Below are positions 52,801-64,000 of a DNA stretch of 64,000 nt, piece by piece. Under the pieces are notes generated by a model. It saw nothing but the letters and a program-made list of their open reading frames with translations. It did no database searches and was not told where the DNA came from. Numbering within the stretch: the first letter of the stretch is position 1; each line of letters begins with the position of its first letter. Made by a program: the position numbers and the translations under genes. This DNA is from Papio anubis (lineage: Eukaryota; Chordata; Mammalia; Primates; Cercopithecidae): NCBI RefSeq assembly GCF_008728515.1, contig NC_044980.1, forward strand, positions 35,046,290 through 35,110,289, in the 5' to 3' direction.

Positions 52801-53115
52801 ATTTTTCTTACTTGGGAAAAAAGGAGAAGAAAAGGAGTGGTCATCTGGCCGTGGAGGCTAAGATATCCAGCTTTCTTGCCATGGTGTTCTCATTCACGTA
52901 CGGTGCAACCTTAACCCAGGCACTTAACATCTCTGGGTTTGTGTCTTTATTTGGCATATGAAACAAATGCTTGGTAAGCAATGGGATAAATTATTCAACA
53001 CTCATTCTGTGGATATAAAGGCCTGGGAAAGGGAGGAGTATCCTACTTTGTCTCTGATTAGAGCCTAAGGAGAAAGAAATAGATTTAAAACTAAAATCTG
53101 GGTAGGATTTAGGGG
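52801..53115. other. upstream region, unassigned
   Basis: No recognised repeat or gene. Confidence 0.5.
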
Positions 53116-53119
53116 TATA

Positions 53120-53270
53120 TTTGAAAATCTAGTCCCCCAGTTTTCAAACTTAGCTAAGAATCATAATTACCTGGGCAATGTTGTAAAGATGTAGATTCCT
53201 GAGCCCCAACTGCACAGTCTGATGTCTAAGGTGGAATCTGGGATCTATATATTTTTATAAGTCCTCTAGT
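53120..53270 (+). repeat. MER5-like hAT fragment
   Basis: ccagttttcaaacttagcta, aatcataattacctgggcaa, agattcctgagccccaactg and gatgtctaaggtggaatctg fit a hAT-Charlie mini-element. Confidence 0.5.
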
Positions 53271-53740
53271 CTAAATAAACAAGCATTACCTGCTTAAACA
53301 GAGCTGGTTTGTTCCACTATTTCATTCATTGTATCTTTCTTAAGGGCCAAAGAAACCAAACACTCCTTAAACAGTCACATCAAGTGCCACAACGTAAAGG
53401 GACAGGGAGGATACAAAGGACTGCTACTAGTTCCTCTTTTGTGCATCAACAAGGCAGTCCTGGGTAGTGGCCTTGTGATGGATTAGCCGAATCAAGGGAA
53501 TCCTGAGTTCTTACACTGCTTGTTAAGTTCCAGTGCTGTTCTTGAAGGAGTCTCTGGGTTGATTTACCAGTTTCCACTGGAAGTCATCCAGCATGGTGGA
53601 AAGCAGCCTGTTACAGGAGTACATAAGAAAACCTCAGTTGTATCAGCTGAAGTGGGATGGGGGACTACTTTGCTTCCCCCTTTCCCCACTTACTTTCCAG
53701 AAACATCACCAAATTATTTCACAATGGGCATATTGTACCT

Positions 53741-53765
53741 CTTTTTTTTTTTTTTTTTTTTTTTT
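53741..53765. repeat. poly(T) run, 25 bases
   Basis: Uninterrupted T25 without an Alu or L1 body beside it. No target duplication is apparent. Confidence 0.9.
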
Positions 53766-55962
53766 GCTTGTAAATGAAAACAAGAAATCAGATTGCAGAA
53801 GTCCGGCTGAGTCAAGAAACAGGTGCGTCATCTTTGGCATTTTTACTTACAACTGATTAAAAATGAATTTGAATCCTATAAAGGCCAAACTTCTTCCCTT
53901 ATCAAGTCTCTGTGATCCCCCCAAAAGGACAGCACTGGTTTCCTTTTCCTGGGTTTTTCCTCATCTGCCATATCTTCTCTGCTTAACCTATGTCTTTGTA
54001 CTTCTGGAAGAGTAGAGTGAAATGGTGCATCACAGATAATCAATCATATCAGCTGGCACTTTGGGGGTGGATACTTCAAAAAAATTGATATTTTATTGTC
54101 AGAATTTGTACCTTAAAAAGCATAGTGTGTGGTTGAATACGCTAAATGGTATTAGGTTTACAGGAGGGTTTTCTTTTCTCAATTGAACCATATTCAAAAA
54201 GCAGGGACACATGCATTTAAAATTAGTCCACAAGTGAGTTACTTGTTTAGTTAATAACCTGCCATGTTTCAAAAGCATTTATGATGTCTAGTCTGCAAGT
54301 ATATCCATTTTTTGAACGCCTTTAGACTGCTTGGAATGATAGATGTTATATAAATAAAAAGCAATATTACTGAATTTATCACTCTCATTCTTAGAGAATA
54401 AGTTTAAAGACCCCTAACAGAATGCAAACATGAAAACTGTGAGCCCCTGGGATTAGCCTCACTATGATCCCCAAAGTACTACAGGAATTTTTAAATGATC
54501 ATTATAGTTGAAGGCTGATGAATTAGTGTTAAGATTTTAGATTTTCTGTTGGTTTTAAAAAAAAAAGATCCCTTCCTCCTTTATATCAAGCAGTGGTTGT
54601 TTTTTTTTTTTCCAGATTACTCTTCCTTAATACACAATCAGAGATATTGTAGATGAGAATGTTGAGTTTCATGATCTCACAGTGGCTTACGTATGGTGTA
54701 TATTGTAAAGCCTCCACAAAGGTAGGCTTTTGTGGCTATTCAGAGCCATGTTACTACCCCAATGTACTACAGTGTTTAGCTCATAGAGTTTCCCAGGTGG
54801 CACAGTTGGCTGGATTCCCATAATTGCCATCTGTAAAAACATAGGAAATACAAATAATGGTAGAGATCGTTTCACTTGATTACTTGCTCCTGTCCGTGGA
54901 TTCAAGAGACTACACTGTCATAGCAGCAAACTGCTTACTTATCAAAGGTGCTCTCTAGCCTGAAATTGCTACAATTGATCTTTAACCCATTGAACACCAA
55001 CATTTGGGTGGTGTTTATCGTAAATATTGCCTCACTACATAAACATTGCATTGGCACTTCAAACTAATTTGGGCCCTTTTGCTGCTGAGCCTTAGATTTG
55101 GCTGCCACAGGGCTCCCTCTGGAGGTTGGTAGAGTCCGAGGTCAGTTAATATTAAAATAGCCTTGGCCTTGGGACAAGATAAACCTGTCTTTTCATCCAG
55201 CGCCCACAAGAATGAGTCCGGTATTTGTGAGCTTAGAAGATGATTGTCTGTATCTGAGGTTGGAGGAAAGTTATTTGATTATCCTCCTATAAGTGAAATG
55301 TGATCACTGCTATGTGCTGGTATTTAATCTTCTGAAGTTTTACATTTTTCTATCATTATTGAAGTCTTTTAGCTACAGTGAAAAACAAAACAAAATAAAA
55401 CCATAGGTCAGAAAAATGCCAGATTTTATTTTATTTGTTTGTTTTAGTGACAAGGAAACCCAAAATAAGGTGGTTTTGGTTCTATAATGACCACGCTCCA
55501 GGTAAGACCAAATGATCCCAGAGTCTGAATTCCATCTAGAAGTGTTTGAAGCCCATAGGCATTGGAATCAACGAGTTTGCAGCACAACTTAACTCTTTGA
55601 AGGTAAATATGTACTAACTGGGATCAGTTTCCAAATAAAGCAAATTAGCTTGCACCAAATCAAAATTTTGCTACTTCATTTAAATTGGCATATACAGGAA
55701 TAAAATTATAGCAAACTATGTTTCTCACTCCCTCATGATTTCTTCTTTCCTTTTTAGTTGGTTTATTGGTTATTTGCCTCTTTCTTTTCTTCTTTCCTTC
55801 TTTCCCCTTTTCTTTGCATTTTTTTCTTTCACTCATTTTCTTTTATGTTAATTAGGTGGACTATAACGTAATTTTGATGTATTAAAAATAAAATTATTCT
55901 ATATCTGAGATTTGCTTCAAAATAACATAGGAGAGTGAGATTTGGGGAGGTAGAGATGAAAT
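53766..55962. other. upstream region, 2.2 kb unassigned
   Basis: No mobile element recognised. Short T-rich (54600-54612) and CT-rich (55740-55830) tracts. Open frames are short and unconvincing. Confidence 0.5.
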
Positions 55963-56008
55963 AAGATTGGCCATAAATAGTTATGTTCCATTGGTCTATA
56001 TCTCTGTT

Positions 56009-56482
56009 TTAGTACCAGTACCATGCTGTTTTGGTTACTGTAGCCTTGTAGTATAGTTTGAAGTCAGGTAGCGTGATGCTTCCAGCTTTGTTCTTTTGAC
56101 TTAGGATTGTCTTGGAGATGCGGGCTCTTTTTTGGTTCCATATGAACTTTAAAGCAGTTTTTTCCAATTCTGTGAAGAAACTCATTGGTAGCTTGATGGG
56201 GATGGCATTGAATCTATAAATAACCTTGGGCAGTATGGCCATTTTCACGATACTGATTCTTCCTATCCATGAGCATGGTATGTTCTTCCATTTGTTTGTG
56301 TCCTCTTTTATTTCACTGAGCAGTGGTTTGTAGTTCTCCTTGAAGAGGTCCTTTACATCCCTTGTAAGTTGGATTCCTAGGTATTTGATTCTCTTTGAAG
56401 CAATTGTGAATGGAAGTTCATTCATGATTTGGCTCTCTGTTTGTCTGTTACTGGTGTCTAAGAATGCTTGTGATTTTTGCAC
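56009..56482 (-). pseudogene. L1 ORF2p fragment, inverted segment (157 codons)
   Basis: The minus-strand frame encodes part of ORF2p just past the reverse transcriptase core, recognisable by IKYLGIQLTRDVKDLF and the LPKVIYRFNAIPIKLP, ALKFIWNQKR and AGSITLPDFKLYYKATV blocks. It is open across the whole inverted piece, showing how recent the insertion is, but has no promoter or complete domain. Confidence 0.92.
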
Positions 56483-56619
56483 ATTAATTTTGTATCCTGG
56501 ATCCTTTCCTTACTCCTTATACAAAAATTAATTCAAGATGGATTAGAGACTTAAATGTTAGACCTAATACCATAAAAACCCTAGAGGAAAACCTAGGTAG
56601 TACCATTCAGGACATAGGC

Positions 56620-57570
56620 ATGGGCAAAGACTTCATGTCTAAAACACCAAAAGCAACGGCAGCAAAAGCCAAAATTGACAAATGGGATCTAATTAAACTA
56701 AAGAGCTTCTGCACAGCAAAAGAAACTACCATCAGAGTGAACAGGCAACCTACAGAATGGGAGAAAATTTTTGCAATCTACTCATCTGACAAAGGGCTAA
56801 TATCCAGAACCTACAAAGAACTCAAACAAATTTACAAGAAAAAAAAAAAAAACAACCCCATCAAAAAGTGGGCAAAGGATATGAACAGACAGTTATCAAA
56901 AGAAGACATTCATACAGCCAACAGACATATGAAAAAATGCTCATCATCACTGGCCATCAGAGAAATGCAAATCAAAACCACAATGAGATACCATCTCACA
57001 CCAGTTAGAATGGCGATCATTAAAAAGTCAGGAAACAACAGGTGCTGGAGAGGATGTGGAGAAATAGGAACACTTTTACACTGTTGGTGGGATTGTAAAC
57101 TAGTTCAACCATTATGGAAAACAGTATGGCGATTCCTCAAGGACCTAGAACTAGATGTACCATATGACCCAGCCATCCCATTACTGGGTATATACCCAAA
57201 GGATTATAAATCATGCTGCTATAAAGACACATGCACATGTATGTTTATTGCGGCACTATTCACAATAGCAAAGACTTGGAATCAACCCAAATGTCCATCA
57301 GTGACAGACTGGATTAAGAAAATGTGGCACATATACACCATGGAATACTATGCAGCCATAAAAAAGGATGAGTTTGTGTCCTTTGTAGGGACATGGATGC
57401 AGCTGGAAACCATCATTCTCAGCAAACTATCACAAGAACAGAAAACCAAACACCGCATGTTCTCACTCACAGATGGGAACCGAACAATGAGATCACTTGG
57501 ACTCGGGAAGGGGAACATCACACACCGGGGCCTATCATGGGAAGGCGGGAGGCGGGAGGAATTGCATTGA
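56620..57570 (+). pseudogene. L1 ORF2p C-terminal fragment (316 codons open)
   Basis: Forward frame with KDFMSKTPKATAAKAKIDKW near the start, the cysteine-rich RCWRGCGEIGTLLHCWWDCK segment and WHIYTMEYYAAIKKDEFVSF, ending past the usual ORF2 stop position into the 3' UTR. The start is an internal Met, not the L1 start codon. Frame intact, function absent: no endonuclease or reverse transcriptase domain. Confidence 0.93.
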
Positions 57571-57590
57571 GAGTTATACCTGATGTAAAT

Positions 57591-57626
57591 GACGAGTTGA
57601 TGGGTGCTGACGAGTTGATGGGTGCA
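57591..57626 (+). repeat. 18-bp tandem duplication in the L1 3' UTR
   Basis: gacgagttgatgggtgct at 57591-57608 is followed by the same word with one change at 57609-57626. Confidence 0.95.
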
Positions 57627-57747
57627 GCACAGCAACATGGCACAAGTATACATATGTAACAAACCTGCACGTTATGCACATGTACCCTAGAACTTAAAGT
57701 ATAATAATAATAAAAAATAAAAAAAAAGATTGGCCATAAACAGTTAT

Positions 57748-58268
57748 TAAAACTGAATCATGAGTGCATGAGGATTTATAATGCTTTCATGTCTACTTTT
57801 GCATATTTTTACAATTTTTGTGATAAAGCACTATAATTACTCTTAATGAATCTGATTGAAAGGGTACAAGGAACAATGTGCTAGATATATCAGAATGTGT
57901 ACAGATACTCTTTTTTTCTTTTAGTTTTTACAATATACAATGCACACACAAAAATCTTTTGAAATGTTAACATTCATAATGTATTAGTGTGGCACTACTA
58001 CATGAATATGATTTATAAACATACAAACAAACAAACCCACATTGGGGTATATTCTCAAGCGTTTGTTGTTGACAGGGGTGCATGACCATCAAGTTCAGAG
58101 ACCTCTATGACAGAGGAAGAAGGCTGGACCTTATGGGAGGATGATGCACTCATTTAAAGAAAAGCAAACAGTCATTTTACTTCTTCCTTCTCAACTGTAT
58201 AGCTGTTCTTTTCTACATCCTTATTCTAATTTTATTAGTACTTTATCAGTTCTACTTCTAAAATAAAA
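57748..58268. other. upstream region, unassigned
   Basis: AT-rich; no repeat family or gene recognised. Confidence 0.5.
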
Positions 58269-58631
58269 TTGGGTTGTGTCCTACCCAGTTTAGGCTCCTA
58301 TAGAAGATTAAAATAGACAAGGTGACTTATAAACAACAGAAATTTCTTTCTTACAGCTATGGAGGCTGGGAAGTGCAAAATCAAGGCAGGAGTATGATCA
58401 GGTTCTGGTGAAGACCTTCCGGACTGCACACTGCTATCTTCTAATATTCTCACATGGCAGAGAAGGTGAGAGAACTCTCTGAAGTCCCTTTTTTAAAGAC
58501 ACAAACCCCATTTATGAGGACTTCACCCACATGGCCTAATTACCTCCCAAAGGATTGCCTCCTAATACTATCACATTGGAGATTAGGATTTCAACATAAT
58601 AATTTGGGAGAGAGGGTACAAAAGATTTAGT
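58269..58631 (-). mobile_element. MaLR-type LTR, copy 1 of 2
   Basis: Antisense LTR-like sequence: ttaggctcctatagaagatt, cttataaacaacagaaattt, ctatggaggctgggaagtgc, gcctcctaatactatcacat and ttggagattaggatttcaac match the reverse of MST/MLT1 LTRs. Partner copy at 59104-59468, spacing 835 bp. Confidence 0.8.
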
Positions 58632-59103
58632 GTTTAACAAGTTGCCTTTTCAAGGGTGGAAGAGAGTTTTTAATCCAAATTCAGCTCCATGATGGGCCAT
58701 TGAAGAAAAACATGGCTATGAGCGCTTTAGATTCCCTAACTTCTTACTGTTGAACTAAAACTACTTGCATCCTAGCCCATAGATACTGTATATGAGTGCG
58801 CACGCGCGCGCACACACACACACACACGCGCGCGCACACACACACACACTCCTTTTCTCTTCCTGGCATTTGCAACTGGCGTGGAAGATCAGGTGTTGTG
58901 GCTTAGATGTTGATCTTTGGCTTCAAACAACAACAGTATCTAATGAGCTGCAGGTGGGAAATCCTAGGACCGTAAGAAAGCTCCTTGAACAGTTGTATCA
59001 GTAGCATGGCCATCAAAGTCCTCCCTCATTGCTCATTGAAGACCCAGAGAGACTGAGCTTGGAGAAGCTGGAAGGGTCCTTTTCATGGCTTTAGTAGTCC
59101 AGT
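58632..59103. other. interval between the two LTR copies
   Basis: 472 bp with the CG/CA tract. No MaLR internal sequence is recognised, so I cannot tell whether the pair is one deleted provirus or a later duplication. Confidence 0.5.
58797..58850. repeat. alternating (CG)n/(CA)n tract
   Basis: Blocks of CG repeats alternate with CA repeats over about 54 bases, purine-pyrimidine alternation without a break. Such tracts can form Z-DNA. Confidence 0.95.
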
Positions 59104-59468
59104 TTGGGTTGTGTCTTACCCAATTTAGGCTGCTATAGAAGATTAAAATAGACAAGGTGACTTATAAACAACAGAAATTTATTTCAGCCATGGAGGCTGG
59201 GAAGTGCAACCAAGGCACGAAAGTATGACTGTGGTTCCTGGTGAAGACCTCTCCTCGACTGGCACACTGCTATCTTCTAATATTCCCTACATGGCAGAGA
59301 AGGTGAGAGAACCTCTTGAAGTCCCCTGTGCTGGCCAAACCCCATTTATGAGGGCTCCACCTATTACGGCCTAAATGGCCTCCCCAAAGGATTGCCTCCT
59401 AATACTATCACATTGGAGATTAGGATTTCAACATAATAATTTGGGAGAGAGGGTACAAAAGATTTAGT
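59104..59468 (-). mobile_element. MaLR-type LTR, copy 2 of 2
   Basis: Same element as 58269-58631. The last 86 bases and a 48-base block near the start are identical to copy 1, whereas the middle carries many small indels and substitutions. Confidence 0.8.
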
Positions 59469-61862
59469 ATGAAAGTGGTGGTGAATAAATCAAGAAAGAA
59501 TCAACCCTCCACTTATAACCCTTTAAATTGCTCCTCAAATAGAGCCTAAGCTCTCCCAGGACCTCTGAAACCTATAATTAAGTGTTATTGGCACAATTAG
59601 ACAAAACTAATGTCGCTTCTTCAGTTTCCTTTCTATATGTATTACAAATTACTGAAGCTACATCAGCAAACATATACTTCTTCATTGTCAGCTTTTCAAA
59701 TTAAAAAATGTTTTTAATATCAGGATAAGCAAACAAAACAGATGACCCTGGGTATCATTATACAATGTATACAATATCCTGTGTCACTTAAAATAAAACT
59801 AAAAAGAGAAATTGAATCTTAAATAGAAGTTTTAATAAGGCAATAGAGAAAAGATATTTTTAAATTACTCATTGGAAACACTAATCAAAATAGGCTAAGC
59901 ATACACTTCCAAGTACATTTAAATGACATAAAAAGTCATACAGAGAGATAAAAAATATAGATGAACATACCTTAGAAAGTTATCATTAAGTATCTGCCAT
60001 CATTGGATCATTAAAAGGACTTACTAGAAGTAAAAAAGAGATAGGATCTGAACAATAACAGTGGAATAAACTAGTAAAAGAAAAGGATCAGAGCCAATAA
60101 GTATGCATATGATTGCATATTAATGAAAGAAATGTCTGTGAAACAGTCATGTTTATCTGTAGGATAAATCCTGACAATTATTTATTAAGAATGTGAGTTA
60201 CCTGCCTGGGAAAGTTTGTTAAAGAGGAACTAGAAAGAGGAGAGCCAGAGTGCCCTAAGGCCTCTCTTTTCCCCCTTCCCCATGGGGAGGGATGAGGAGA
60301 GAAAAAAATAATTGGAGAAGGTCTTCAGCCTGCCTATCTGTTCTCTATCCATAAACCCAAAAGTCAAGTTTGTCAACACAACCAGTGTGCTTACACAAAG
60401 CTTAGGAAACCCTTAAGAAAAGCCTGCTGGGGAAAAAGACCCATGTAGCTGCAGAGGAAGATCACGCTAACTCCCTATACTAATCAAACTAGATTTTTAC
60501 CCATAAATATGAATGACCAATGCAGAATATTTGAGGAAAACTAATAGCGGAAAGGAAAAGGACCAGAGTGAGCAAACAGAACAGATGACCCTGGAAAACA
60601 TAAAAATAACACAAGAAACTGAAGAGAACTTTAAAAAAATTTTAATTAATGTCCTCATAAAAAGATAGAATATTGCATCCATAATGTAAGAATACACTGC
60701 CATAAAAAATGAGCTATCAGAGCACTAGAAAAATTCTTGAAAATTAAAAATAAGATTGCCAAAACAAAAAAAGTCTTTAAAAAGCTGAATCCAATGATGA
60801 ATATGACTAAGGTAGAATTAGTCACATAGAAGAATCAATGAAATCTCAAAGAATATAGAACAAAAAGACAAAGAAAAATGGGTGAACAAGTTGAAGTTGA
60901 AGCACAGAAGGTCAGTTTTAGGAAGCCTCTCTGTCACTCCACTAACTAGCTGTGATGTTGGACAAGCACCATAATACTAATATCCTACCTTAAATGTGTA
61001 TTTGCTATTTGCCAGGCAATGTGAAGATCTTACATGTATTAACTCATTTAATTCACTCAGTGGACTTTTAACTGGTGGATATATTTCTAGATGCCATGAT
61101 CTACCATAACCTTGCCTTCAGGAGCTGGGTGCTTTGTAGTGGTTTCATCTGATAAATTAGTTTTTCTACAAGGTACTAAATAAGTGACATAGAGTCTGCA
61201 TCTTACCTTCCATCCCTCCTTTCAAATATTAGCCAGGGATTCTTTCTCTCCCTCCCTGAAAATAGTACTGCACCTGTAGTAGAGGGAAACAGAAGGCACA
61301 AACATAGAATCATCTAATCACACAGCCAAGAAATGTTAGAGACAAGAGACAATGCCACAGGGACGGTGGTAATCCACTGACATATTGTTTTAACCTAAAC
61401 AGAGCTTCAAATAATATTCAATTAACAATGAATACTTTTAAAGACTTATAGATTTTATATAAAATTCTGAATTTCAGGGTCTCATCACAAAATCAGACCC
61501 CCTAATTGTACCTCCTTCCCCAAAAGCCATTATAATAGGCTCTAAAATACAGTGGCTCAAACAAGATAAACTTTTCTTTCTTCCTTACAATATAGTCCAG
61601 AGATGTTCAAGTGGTCCAGAGTGGATAGGTGGCTCTATCTAAGGTTATTCAGGAAGCTTGGTTGCTTCTATTTTCTTACTTATTGTTAATATTTTGGATT
61701 TTAAAAAATTACTGTCTTCACCAGAAAACAAATTCTTTTTCTTTTGCAAGCATTGATATATTAAATGAATTAGAGCAAATTTAAATCTCCTGCATCTAGT
61801 AGATGATAAATATAAATATAAAACCACTAAATTTGTACTCCTTTAAATAAACAAAATATGAC
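59469..61862. other. upstream region, 2.4 kb unassigned, A-rich
   Basis: Much of 59800-60900 is A-rich on the plus strand and could be a very old L1 relic, but no consensus phrase is clear enough to name. An MIR/L2-like phrase sits near 61015-61100 (atgtattaactcatttaatt). Confidence 0.4.
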
Positions 61863-62104
61863 TTTTTTTTTTGAGGCATGCTGGAGTACAGTGGCACAAT
61901 CTGGGCTCACTGCAGCCTCCCTCCAAGGCTCAAGCAATTCTCCCACTGCAGCCTCCTGAGTAGAATACAGGTACACCACCATGCCTGGCTAAATTTTTTA
62001 TATTTTGTAGAGTTGAGGTTTCACCATGTTGCCTAGGCTGGACTCGAACTCTGGGGCTCAAGCAATCCACCCGCCTCTATCCCCCAAAATACTAGGCTTC
62101 CAGG
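61863..62104 (-). repeat. Alu (AluJ type), internally deleted
   Basis: Antisense, strongly diverged Alu: tgctggagtacagtggcaca to ccaaaatactaggcttccag. Pieces of both arms are missing. Confidence 0.85.
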
Positions 62105-62948
62105 TGATCTTAAAATTTATCATGTACTGTTTTAAAAATTATAGATAGAGATATGGTAAGACAAAACAGACACTAACAAAAAGTTCTTCGCCAAACATTA
62201 TATATAACCTATAATTACATGGATGGTGTTAAAGAAGAGAGAGAAGTATAAGGTGCACCTATTCATATCTACACAGATGCCTTGTTTGTAATAATAGCAA
62301 ATGTCTATTCGATATTCCTTTCATAATCTTATTCATTCTGAAGCAGGCATTGTTGAGTGCCTGCCCAACCGCCATTTCCTCCTTCCTTTTATCAGATAGA
62401 ACTCTGATCTTGTGCAGCCATCTGCTTCAGGAGAGGTGGTCCTCATCCCCTCAATAGGAATTGGTCTGACTCATAATGAAGACCCCATCCTCCTCGCTAG
62501 TCACTGGTTAGGCAGGTCATAGGATCTTGTCAGGCCAATGATATGAGAAGGGAGTCTACTGGAATGAGTGGCGGAGCTCTGGGAAAGGTTTTCTCACTGT
62601 TAAAAAGGAGGCAATGGGAAGAAATGGGTTCCTTTTTCTGCTTCTGGATATTGTCGTTAGGATGTGATATTCTAAGATGACTTACAGGGACCTAGTCTGA
62701 AGAAAAGGTGTGACATTCTTGGATCTTCTCATGACATTGTTGAGCCACAAAATTAACCAGCCTGAGCGCCGCCGCACCTCTGGAATTCTTTTAATGTGAG
62801 ATGATAAATTGCTTTATTGCTTATGTACTTAAGTGGAAGCTTCAACTTTAAGTTTGCTTGTCACTAAAAGCATCCTAACCAATGCGTATTTCTTTGTCAG
62901 TTTATTAAAAATTCTGTTTCATTTTCCTTACCTGATTACTAAAATGTA
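62105..62948. other. upstream region, unassigned
   Basis: No recognised repeat or gene. Confidence 0.5.
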
Positions 62949-63414
62949 GTGTATTTAACGGTGTTCCCCAAGAAGACATGTCCACATCCTAATTCCTGGA
63001 ACCTGTGACTGTTATCTTATTTGGAAAAAGGGTCTTTGCAGATGTAATTAAGTTAACAATCTTGAGATAAAATCATCCTGGATTGTGGTAGGGTGAGGGT
63101 GCTAAATTAAATGATAAGTATCCTTGTAAGAGACACACCCCAGAGATCTAACAGACAGAAGAGGAGGAGGCAGTGTGACCAGAGAGACAGAGACTGGAAG
63201 CCACAGGCCAAGAAACACCAAGTCATACTAACCACTCCCAAAGCTGAAAGAGGCAAAAACAGAATCTCCCCTAGAGCCTATGGAGGGAGCACAGCCCTGC
63301 CAACAACCCAATTTTGATCTTCTGGGCCCTGAGAATTGTGAGACAATAAGTTTCTGTTGTTTTAAGCCACTAGGTTTGTGGTAATTTTTTACAGCAGCCA
63401 CACAAAACTAATAT
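62949..63414 (+). mobile_element. MaLR solo LTR (MLT1 type)
   Basis: tcctaattcctggaacctgt, ttatttggaaaaagggtctt, tgcagatgtaattaagttaa, aattgtgagacaataagttt, ctgttgttttaagccactag and acagcagccacacaaaacta give the complete MLT1 order. It contains an open frame of 68 codons that is incidental. Confidence 0.88.
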
Positions 63415-63594
63415 ATAAAAGGAGCACCGGAGAGGACTAAGTAGGAAGTCAGTTACCAACAATACTTCCTAGCTTAACCATAGGCTTTCCTATGCGTGGT
63501 AGCCAAATGCGAGGGAATTTTAAATCTCTTTATATCAAGGGGGAGAAAAATATGTAGGACTAATTCCAAGAGGAACACCAACATGAACAAGAAT

Positions 63595-63636
<42 letters not shown>

Positions 63637-64000
63637 AAGGTATTTATTTCTTAATGAGTATTTTTCCCCATTTGGGATAAAAACCTAGGGTAGAATTTTT
63701 ACTGAGTTCAATCTTTTTTTTTCCCAAAAAATGATGTGCTTATTTATATCTTTGTCTTCAGTAGAATATACTCCAAATTATTATCAGCAATTACTGCTGG
63801 GGAATGAAACTGGAGAGGATGAAATTCCTATTTTACTTACCCTTACTTAATTTTATTTACAGTAAACTCACTATTTCTATTGTAATTTAAAAATTTAGTT
63901 AAAGATAATAGGTTCATATTTTCATACTCTTTCCTACTCTGATTATAGGGCTCAATAGTTTTTTTATTTGCCTTGTGAACTCAAGGCAAAAGGAGCATGT
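63415..64000. other. window end, unassigned, with a (TG)n microsatellite
   Basis: A (TG)n tract lies at 63594-63632. The rest is AT-rich with no recognised element. Confidence 0.6.

Larger units (their letters stand above)
55985..57725 (+). mobile_element. L1PA-type LINE-1, 5'-truncated with 5' inversion
   Basis: A 22-bp target-site duplication with one mismatch flanks the unit (55963-55984, 57726-57747). The left part 55985 to about 56503 is ORF2 read backwards; the right part 56504 to 57725 is the ORF2 end, 3' UTR and poly-A in forward orientation. This is the twin-priming structure. Roughly a hundred bases of ORF2 are missing between the two parts. Sequence condition is young (L1PA, catarrhine). 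ORF1 and the 5' UTR are absent, so the copy cannot move. Confidence 0.95.

Noticed and set aside
53741..53765. T25 run as the tail of a processed pseudogene
   Set aside because: No recognisable mRNA-like body on either side and no target duplication.
57348..57662. 104-codon minus-strand and 88-codon plus-strand frames
   Set aside because: Antisense and off-frame shadows of the L1 ORF2 end and its 3' UTR.
63111..63317. 68-codon frame with basic residues
   Set aside because: Lies wholly inside the MLT1-type LTR and lacks any domain.
1..64000. CRISPR arrays, bacterial operons, tRNA, rRNA or snRNA genes
   Set aside because: Nothing of the kind is visible; repeated sequences are all transposons or simple repeats, and MIR elements explain tRNA-like words.

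Overview
This is mammalian nuclear DNA: AT-rich, intron-dominated and full of primate retroelements (16 Alus, several L1s, MaLR, ERVL, ERV1-type and ERVK-type LTRs, MIR, L2 and DNA-transposon fossils). One Alu (21409-21708) carries the base changes I associate with the cercopithecid AluYR lineage. The source is therefore most likely an Old World monkey (macaque or baboon type) rather than human. That is a recollection-based inference which an alignment would settle.

There is one protein-coding gene, RANBP3L (Ran-binding protein 3-like), on the minus strand. Its 14 coding exons run from the ATG at 50610 to the stop at 1238. Every junction is GT-AG, the phases match, and the exon lengths sum to 1398 nt, giving 465 codons plus stop with no frameshift or premature stop. 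The gene order in the human chromosome 5p13 region fits, but no neighbouring gene is visible here.

Layout, left to right. 1-1237: 3' UTR and downstream flank. 1238-23169: the compact 3' part of the gene, exons 14 to 2, with introns of 0.3-3.8 kb carrying Alus, MIRs, one MADE1 mini-transposon and a 130-bp intra-intron duplication. 23170-50519: the 27-kb intron 1, holding most of the nested transposon structures, including solo LTRs with clean target-site duplications, split L2 and L1 copies, and a three-layer nest. 50520-50610: first coding exon. 50611-64000: upstream region without a recognisable gene, holding a twin-primed L1 insertion (55985-57725), a pair of MaLR-type LTR copies (58269 and 59104), a CG/CA alternating tract and an MLT1-type LTR.

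I found no sign of a new gene system. The points worth checking are structural: the patchily diverged LTR pair, the local duplication touching the exon 8 donor, the inverted Alu pairs around exons 5-8, the weak donor of exon 10, and a DUX4-like motif in an ERVL LTR. Repeat family names come from memory of consensus sequences and need RepeatMasker confirmation.
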